Shown: positions 57,001 to 64,000 of the stretch, in pieces
How positions within the stretch are numbered: position 1 is the first letter of the stretch
Layout: each line of letters starts with the position of its first letter
Source: Sebastes aleutianus
Lineage: Eukaryota > Chordata > Actinopteri > Perciformes > Sebastidae
Length of the DNA stretch: 64,000 nucleotides
Direction of reading: 5' to 3'
Assembly: GCA_916700875.1 (NCBI GenBank)
Contig: CAKAKS010000066.1
Location: forward strand, 12,185,361-12,249,360
Program-made: the position numbers and the translations under genes
Notes under the pieces: generated by a model
The model's database searches: none
What the model was told of the DNA's origin: nothing
Seen by the model: the letters and a program-made list of their open reading frames with translations, nothing else

Positions 57001-60000
57001 AAGAAAAAGAGATTTTGGAACAGAATTTCAAACCACAATACACATACAGGATACAACTGTATGTATGACATATAAGTACACAAGTTAAGTCCTTACAGTT
57101 CATGTTTATCTGTTGACTCAGTTCGATCAGCTCCATTTCAGTGGGCATGTATCCCATAGTTCTCATACAGTTTCCAAGGTCTTTACAGCTGATGAAACCG
57201 TCCTTGTCCTTGTCAAACTCTTTGAAAGCATCTCGCAACTCTGTTCAGCAACAACAGAAATAGTATTAGCAATTGTATGACTTTCATTATACTTAAAACT
57301 TGTCCTTCATTTCATTTGACGTTTGTTCTGTGAAGCACTTTGACAAACCTCTGTTGTTTAATCATTTTAAAATACATTTTGTCAAAGAAAGAGAAAACAT
57401 TAAAGAAAGAGAAACTTACCATCCATTTCCTCTGGCCGCAGCTCTCTGTCCTATTAAGAAATGACATTTAATCACTGGCCAGTACAAAACCAAAAGCAGT
57501 CCTCGTGATCACACATCATAACAAACACAACTCGTCTGTGTATGAGCTACGTCCAAACATACCTCCGACAACGCTGTGACTCGAGTGATGCCCAAACCTA
57601 AATCGTCGATCTTCTCCATAACAAACCCTCAGTCTTCTTGTGAACCTCAACTTAAAGACGCCTAACGGTATAAGGTGTTAACAGGGGACTGAAACTGTCT
57701 CACATCTTGATGACAAAATCTCCAAGTATAAATAGGCTGATCCCCATGACTGGGAACCATAACCCTCCGAGTTCACAGAAGAATGCGAATGTTTCTATTT
57801 TTTTTCCAAGCGCTTGCTTACAATGAACGCAACCTTTAAAGGGCAGAGAGAGAGGTAGACATATCCCAGAACCCTCAGGGGTTAACAGCGGGAGCAGTGT
57901 GAAGTCTAAACACAACACTGAGTGTTGACGTCAGGCCCGAAGAGCTGTCTGACCGGAACCGCTGACATAGAAAACACAGGAGGCACATGCACCGGCTGGT
58001 CTAACATGTGTGCTCCATCAGCGCACTCCATCACTGTCAGTTCATCAACCATCATCTCTTACAGTGACATGTCACAGGCCTCATCCATTTACTCACGTGC
58101 AAAAACCTCCATTACTGTGCTGTTTTCATTGAGACTTTAAAGAGGACCTATTATGCTTTTATGCTTTTCCCCTTTCCTTTAGCGTGTTATATCGTTTTTT
58201 TGTGCATGTAAAAGGCCTGCAAAGTTACAAAGCCCAAAGTCCATGCCAAAGGGAGTTACTCTCCCCCACAGTAACACTGCTCCTGAACTGCCTGAAACGC
58301 TTTACTTGAAGTCCCGCCTTTTCTTCCGTAACGTGGTGATGTCACCAAGAAACACATTTGCATAATACCCACCTAGCAGCTAGTTTGGCAAGCCCTCAAA
58401 CAAAGCTAGTTAGAGCAAACCCAAAATACAAGTATGAACCTGGAAAAAAGCATAATAGGTCCTCTTTAAAGTACAAAATATTAAGGCCGCTCAGTCTTTT
58501 CATGCAATTAACCTGCCATTTCTATACATCGATTGATCAGTAGCCATATAATAGTGTAAACAAGGAGATATATGAGCTGTGCAGATGGGGTTGTAACTGA
58601 GTAACAGGAAGTTGATCTTAACGGCAAACACGCTTATTAGCTTTATTACTAAGAGTTAGATAAGAACATTGATACCACTCCCATGTCTGCGCAGTAAATT
58701 TGAGGCTACAGCCAGCAGCCAACATTTTCAACTGTCAGACATGAGAGTGCCATCAATCTTTTTATCTAACTCTTTGCAAGAAAGCAAATAAAGCATTGCA
58801 TTTATGCACAAGCTCCCAAACACTCCTTTAGTTATTCGCAAGCTTTCAGGCTCAGTTGTTTTCCAAACCTGTGGGTTCCCTACTGACAGCTGGCAAGACA
58901 CCAGTCAAAAGCAGCAGGAGTGGAAATAGTAGAATATTATGATAGAAAGTAACTGAAACGGTCTCAACAATATAGCGGTGATTGTGGCAGCTTGTTTGGT
59001 AATGATAGAAATCCTATCCAGGTTGGATATAATGCTGGTGTAAATACAGACAGATATAGATGAAAAAGGATGTTTGTCCAGACTTACGTACAGACTGCCT
59101 GCACGTGGCCATGCCTTTACTCAGGTAGACACAGGTTTGCAACTGTACGTTGCTCAGGAAAACGCAGTGTTGTGTCACAGAAACAATGGACTCCTGATAA
59201 GGCCCAAGACACCGTGCCTGGCCCATCTCCTCACAGGACAGCACCCCTCTGAACCTCCTCTCAGCATCCTGGAGCATCTTTCCAGAGGGGTGCAGAGACA
59301 GTGTTAGAGATCTGCAGCAGCTTCTGAGCACAGTGCAATAAAGATACAAGTTGAGAGACGATGTGTGACAGTCAATGTAGACTCTCTATATTCTTGAATC
59401 AGATATACGTTAAATACGAAGACAGAAGTATACTCTGTAAAAGTATTATGTGCGTGTGTGTAGAGAGAAACAATGTCGAAATATGAAAACATGGCAGAAA
59501 TGCATAAATAAAACAGCATGTTGCCAACTTTCCGCTCATCATTCATAACAGTTTACTCGCCACGTTGTAGGGACTGGCACCTCACACCTATACACTGTCA
59601 CAGGAACAGTAAACACACCGAGAAGCAGAGAAAAGATGAGCTAAAGCTCCAGGGAACAGGCTACATGTGTTCACAAAAGACATTAAGACACACTTCCTTC
59701 TGTGGGACTTACAGTACTTTTTGGAAAATAGTTCCTGTTGCACTCGAGAGACGTGAAGTTTCAGAGTAACTTCCATTTCATAAAGTCATTTCCACCACCA
59801 ACCACCATTAAACAATTTGGATATTAATACTCCAAACTCTAGAATAATCATGATATTTGCCTGTTTTTGTAAATATGTCTCACAGAAACAGGATATCGTG
59901 AAAAACACATAAAATTATTCTAAATCAAATTTGCAATAAGATGACTGATGTCATCAGCATGACTGTGAGCAGAAAGAAGAAATGCAACAGCACACAAGTC

Positions 60001-60337
60001 TTTGTTAGAATACTGTCTAGTTTCATTTACCAGTTTCACTTTCAACACCCACCAAACAAACTGAGAAAGACAGGCTGTAATGGTGCATCACGCTGAAAAC
60101 AATCCTACCGTCCTCAGAGGCCAGTGTAAGCAGTTTCCCATGCCAGAGGAGAAAAGAGGCGCTAAAAGGGACCATGAGGACCTTTTCTCCGGTAAGTTTG
60201 CAGTTTGGATTTTGCAAACAAGAGCAAGACCCATGAAGACTGGGGTGCTAACCTACAGCTGGCTGAAAAAACAGTGAACCGCACTGTACTGCCCTGTCTG
60301 GAGTAAGTGAATGTAGCAGTAGTAAGAGCAGCCAGTG

Positions 60338-60376
<39 letters not shown>

Positions 60377-63300
60377 TGAGGACGAGAGACTAAATGAGAG
60401 AGGGAAGTGGTCCAAGGAGGGAAACAGAATTATGCCTATTAAAGGAAAAGAAGGTGATCCACTGCCTGCGAGATATTTCACCTCAACTGTCACAACGACC
60501 GAACTGCAGACAATTCAAAGCGGATTCCCAGACACCGAGACAAGAGAAATGGGTGTCAGCTTTCCTGCGGGAACATATAGTAATGCAAGCAAGTGACCTT
60601 TTGCTTCAGGGTCACGCACATATTGTGAGTGGTTTGCTCTTTCCAGGCTGTGAAAATCAGTACCAGGCAAGTTTACAAGAACACGCTGTAATAACCTATT
60701 TCCAGTCTCCTCACCTGCACTCTTGACTAATTTGTCAGTTTGCAGCCTTGAGATTGCATTATATTTGCACTTTATATTCTGCATGTGCCTTTGTTTTTCT
60801 AGCTTTACACGTCATCCTCTGCCCTCTGCAGGCAAAGACAAGGTCACTCTGACCTACAGCAGCAACATGACACCAAAGAGAAACGTATAAAGACGTCAAC
60901 TGTGTGAAGAATACAGTTACTGTGTAGTCCATCTGTTACTGAGACTTACATCTACATGTGTATATATATCTGCAGAATACAGAGGAGGTAATCTATTCTC
61001 TGCACAGAACATTAGTGAGGATATGGTTCCCTTCATGAAAGGTTTCCAACAGTTCTCATCCCTGATTACCATCTGTTCACATGTAGTTCCTTTTTGTCGA
61101 AACACTAAAAATGCACTTTACTTTGAATGCATTGTTCAGACAAAAATGCCAAAGATGACACACGTTGAGTGACAACCCCTCATTTGCATAATGAGGCAGA
61201 AATGCATAAAAAAATGTAAAAACAAATCTGTAATGAAACGTATGAAATATAAGAAAAGAATACAGAAATAAATAGGTTTGGGGAAATAAATAAGGGGTGG
61301 AATGCAAAGGGAAAATAATGCAAAAATAAATACACACATTTAAAAATAAATATTAAATAAATTATAAATAAAAATAAATAAAAAATGCAAAATAATAAAT
61401 AAAAAAATAAAAAAATACATTTAAAAATTAATAAAAATAAGTAAATTAAATGGAAAATTAAACAGAAGAGTAAATAAATAAGGGTATAAAGGTACAAAAG
61501 GGTACAACGATAAATAAATAAAGAAGCAAATTAAAACAGAAATATCAATTTATGTAACATTTTATAAATTAATTAATGGCTACATGTATTTTTAATATTA
61601 TTTTTGTCACATTTAATGACATATTTATATATTTATAGGGTCACTTATTTATTTATGGATTTATTTTTGATTTTGGTAGGTTCCATCCTCCATATTCTCC
61701 ATCCAGCAGTCTCATCAAAGACCTTTTGGAGGTCACACTAATGTTTTCACAGAGCTGCTCGCAGACTGACTCACAGGTTATTTGTAGAATAGGCTTTCAT
61801 ACTATAAGTACCAGAAGATCTCTCTCCACACAAAGCCACAATGGACTATACCCGTGTTCCAGTACTGAGTCTATTTTACAGTGAAGATCCTTCCTGATTT
61901 TGAATCACATCCTGATTCACGATCAGATTAAATTCCAAATACCATACATGGCAAGAAAGAGACACTGACTTCTGAGGAAGAGCCTGGGAAAATGCCCTCA
62001 ATAAACAACACATCAGGAGTTTTAAAGCAGCGAGGTGGAGCTTTGTGAGGATTTGCAAATATAAAACTAAAACTGGTTTGCTTTAACAGACTTATTATGC
62101 AAAATCACACCACTGATTGAGGATCCAAGCATATTAAACTGAGCTCTTTTCTTCTGTGCGAATAGACTTAAGGCTCAAAATAGAACCGACAAGAACATCA
62201 AAGTGATTTCCTTCAAACACAATGATAAATATCTTTGTCTTTGACTAAATACACATTAGCACATCAGAGATTTTCCACCTTCTCCTTTCCATACTAGCAC
62301 ATTTCACCTGCCCCAGCAGCACATCCACTTCAATAGGAGAGGTCTGCCTGATTGAGAGGGTCTGTAGGAGGTGGTGCAGTATTTACAAATTACATAAGAA
62401 ATGGATGTTGTAGAAGAAGCTTTTCCTTGCTCAGTCTGACCAGTAATGACAGTGTTTGCCGAACTGCATCACAGAGCACATTAGCGTATATTGATCGTAA
62501 ACAGGACGTCAGCGTATAGCCAGAAGCCACACTTAACCGCTTCACATCTAGGTGCACTTTTGTAGAATAACAAAGCACTATTTTCTGCATGAATTTAAAG
62601 CATTTTAGAATAGACTTTACCAATTAAGTTTTACATCAATTAGGATTTGGGTTTGGGGTGTCACTGTCACAGCTTGTCGGGGGCCCCAAAATTTCCAGGA
62701 GCATCCCTGCACTTCACCCTAAAACTCTTCACATGAATTTACTGAACAATTGTGGAGGTGATTTATAACTTAGATAAAAAAAAAATAAAGCACCTGACTA
62801 ATCCATTAATGTCCCTGCATGTATTTCAGGGCCCTTACCTGCCCAAACAGTGAATTGAGGATAGTGCGTAAATTGATGTCTGATGCAGAAGAAGCCACGC
62901 TGGACCTCCGGGAGCGTCGAGAGGACCTGCTGGACAGCTGGACCAGGGAGCAGGAGGACGGGGACGGACTGCTGACCCCACCGACCCCTTTATGGTCCCT
63001 CACATGCTCACAGAGAGGAGCCCTGTCGTTGTTGCTGTCCGACAGAGAGGGCACCCTGCAGGGGACCGGGCGGGGGTGCGCTGCGTGGCACCGACGGGGA
63101 TGCTCTTGTTCAGGTGGTCCTGATGCTGCAGGTGATGATGCTGATGCTGCAGGAGCATCAGGTGGTGGTGGTGGCCGGTCCTCCCGGGCTGCATGCTTCC
63201 TGTGGTGGTGGTGCCGGTGTGTGGGCTTGGATGACCTGCAGCGCTCCCTCACACCGTTTGGCTCCGCCGGGTCGGGAACTTGGCTATGGGGGGCATGCGT

Positions 63301-63636
63301 CTTGCACTTGCCCCGACTGGCTGCATTATTACTGCTGCTGTCCTGGCTGCTGCCGATGATGGAGGGATGGCACAGGGGTCTCCGGGCACTGATGTCGCAC
63401 TCGGCCGACCAGAAGGACTCCTCTGCTTTGCTGCTGCTGCTCTGGAGTGGAGCGTTGGGACGGTGGTGATGCTGGTGCTGATGCTGATGCTGGTGCTGAT
63501 GCTGATGCTGGTGCTGATGCTGACTCCTCCGGCTCTCCGCGGTGCGTTCAGGGAGTATCGGTCTCCTCGCCGCCGCAGAAGAGGAAGATTTCAGTAAGGA
63601 GGTCGTGGATTCAGATTTTGCAAAGGAGGAGCTCAT
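54050..63636 (-). CDS. cabp1: Caldendrin / calcium-binding protein 1
   Basis: A neuronal calmodulin-like calcium sensor that regulates voltage-gated calcium channels and IP3 receptors; the long form is synaptic caldendrin. Seven exons (63636-62839, 57450-57420, 57240-57097, 56997-56888, 56767-56693, 55425-55353, 54075-54050) give 418 aa. Residues 1-266 are the long basic, Ser/His/Pro-rich caldendrin region, starting MSSSFAKSESTTSLLK, with a Gln-His repeat at 39-60. EF-hand loop 1 (DKDKDGFISCKD, 286-297) ends in Asp rather than Glu, loop 2 is degenerate as usual, and loops 3 (DTNGDGAISTSE, 363-374) and 4 (DLNGDGLVDFEE, 400-411) are complete. The tiny last exon encodes FVRMMSR. Two further first exons, at 60109 and 57563, can replace the long one. 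Confidence 0.95.
54136..55312. mobile_element. hAT-type element with nested MITE in last cabp1 intron
   Basis: The ends CAGTGGATCCCAAAC and GTTGGGAACCACTG are inverted, and the flanks CTGTACAG and CTCCACAG match at six of eight bases. A GGGCTGTCAA MITE is inserted inside (54192-54846). Confidence 0.7.
54192..54846 (-). repeat. GGGCTGTCAA MITE (copy g) with expanded ATCATGATTA
   Basis: Nearly full length, ending gattgacagcccta. At 54752-54835 its terminal region is expanded into about seven copies of the palindromic 10-mer ATCATGATTA. Confidence 0.8.
55505..56664. mobile_element. Composite MITE (GGTTGCGTC ends) with AT-rich nested element
   Basis: The ends GGTTGCGTCGGAAATT and GTGATTTCGGACGCAACC are inverted. 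Inside, about 55553-56320 is a second element whose own ends (acggaacctacctaaat and attttggcaggttctgtc) are also inverted, rich in AAATAAAT. It ends 28 bp from the cabp1 exon at 56693. Confidence 0.7.
57563..57619 (-). CDS. cabp1: Third possible first exon of cabp1
   Basis: An open 19-codon stretch, MEKIDDLGLGITRVTALSE, ends at a good donor (GAG|GTATGT) in phase 0 with exon 2, only 112 bp away, predicting a 171-aa soluble form. A TATA-like box (TATTTATA, minus strand) lies about 110 bp upstream of the ATG. I do not recognise this N-terminus in known CaBPs. Confidence 0.55.
58137..58469. mobile_element. TTAA-type MITE, family GGACCTATTATGC (copy 3)
   Basis: Starts TTAAAGAGGACCTATTATGC and ends GCATAATAGGTCCTCTTTAA, a near-perfect inverted pair, in cabp1 intron 1. 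Confidence 0.85.
60109..60141 (-). CDS. cabp1: Alternative first exon of cabp1, myristoylated short form
   Basis: The minus strand encodes MGNCLHWPLRT and then a GTAGGA donor in phase 0, so it can join DRELRPEEMD of exon 2. Human short CaBP1 begins MGNC...PLR at the same place. Gly2 and Cys4 predict N-myristoylation and palmitoylation, tethering the sensor to membranes. The donor is weaker than consensus and there is no transcript evidence here. Confidence 0.7.
60342..60374 (+). repeat. (GA)n microsatellite
   Basis: About 16 GA dinucleotides. Confidence 0.9.
61140..61690. repeat. Half copy of the AT-rich nested element
   Basis: Shares acaacccctcatttgc-like and tcaatttatgtaacatttta segments and the end gattttggtaggttccat with the element inside 55505-56664, so one arm is present here in cabp1 intron 1. 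Confidence 0.6.
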
Positions 63637-64000
63637 TGCTGCTGCTGCTGCTGCGGATCTGGTCTATAGTAGTCTGTCTCGGTGGGTTGATATCATCGGC
63701 ATCCGTTTCCTCGCCATCGTCTACCCATGTTTAGCGTATATAGCAGAGAGCCTGAATGGCCGCGTGAAGTTGGGCTACATTTCACCACCTGATGTGCTGT
63801 GTGCGGCAGCGCGGCCGGAGCGCGCGTCGCTGTAGCGCGCGTCACCTCTTCATTGATGTGGATGCTGCTCTCTGGCATCGTGGCGGTGACGTGGGTGTGG
63901 ACGGTAGTAACATAGAGCCTAGTGGTCGGCAAACTTTTCCATGACAGAAAAAGACAGACCTAATAGATCAGTTTACATCGACCACATATATAGATGGAAA
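63637..64000. other. cabp1: Region upstream of the caldendrin start
   Basis: GC-rich 5' UTR and promoter area of the long cabp1 form, with CGCGCG-rich DNA at about 63810-63845. No TATA box is evident. Confidence 0.45.

Noticed and set aside
59014..59349. 111-codon minus-strand frame in cabp1 intron 1
   Set aside because: No family resemblance, no exon-like splice context, and its length is within chance expectation.
61180..61497. Leu/Phe/Tyr-rich 105-codon minus-strand frame resembling a membrane protein
   Set aside because: Low-complexity translation of AAATAAAT repeats in an AT-rich element.
62819..63469. Long plus-strand open frame of 216 codons
   Set aside because: It is the antisense shadow of the caldendrin first exon, and its composition simply mirrors the minus-strand codons.

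Overview
The window is vertebrate nuclear DNA and almost certainly from a teleost fish, probably a spiny-rayed one. The genes are split by GT-AG introns, the proteins match vertebrate families, and about half of the non-coding DNA consists of short fish-type DNA-transposon derivatives (MITEs), LINE tails and microsatellites. There is no sign of bacterial, viral or plasmid sequence. Exon boundaries below were read by eye from splice sites and reading phase; spliced lengths all come out as whole codons.

Left third (0.5-18.5 kb): two pancreatic-type secreted phospholipase A2 genes stand head to head (minus 501-2708, plus 3921-5944). Next comes a minus-strand type II C-type lectin gene (6210-9147), then cox6a1, a cytochrome c oxidase subunit 6A gene (plus 10616-13949). 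A seven-exon Myb/SANT-domain gene of Harbinger-transposon type (plus 16165-18532) faces the decayed tail of a Harbinger transposase (minus, about 18610-18900).

Middle (19-38 kb): a gene-poor stretch holds tRNA-like tandem units, a polypurine tract, a candidate minus-strand spliced transcript with a dense CRE/CCAAT/AAAATGGA promoter, a 39-bp minisatellite and further satellites. Then comes hps4 (plus 25597-32361; 12 exons, 619 aa), followed by an unidentified three-exon gene for a predicted 285-aa secreted protein (plus 34641-37401).

Right third (38.6-63.6 kb): mlec (malectin, minus 42948-49739, probable long 3' UTR) and cabp1 (caldendrin/CaBP1, minus 54050-63636). cabp1 appears to have three alternative first exons. 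A small promoter-like island with an RFX X-box lies between them near 52 kb.

Gene order: PLA2G1B, COX6A1, MLEC and CABP1 are neighbours on human 12q24.31, whereas HPS4 is on human 22q12, so the window joins two human segments. The genes are separate host genes with unrelated jobs (lipid digestion, carbohydrate recognition, respiration, organelle biogenesis, ER glycoprotein quality control, neuronal calcium sensing), not an operon or pathway.
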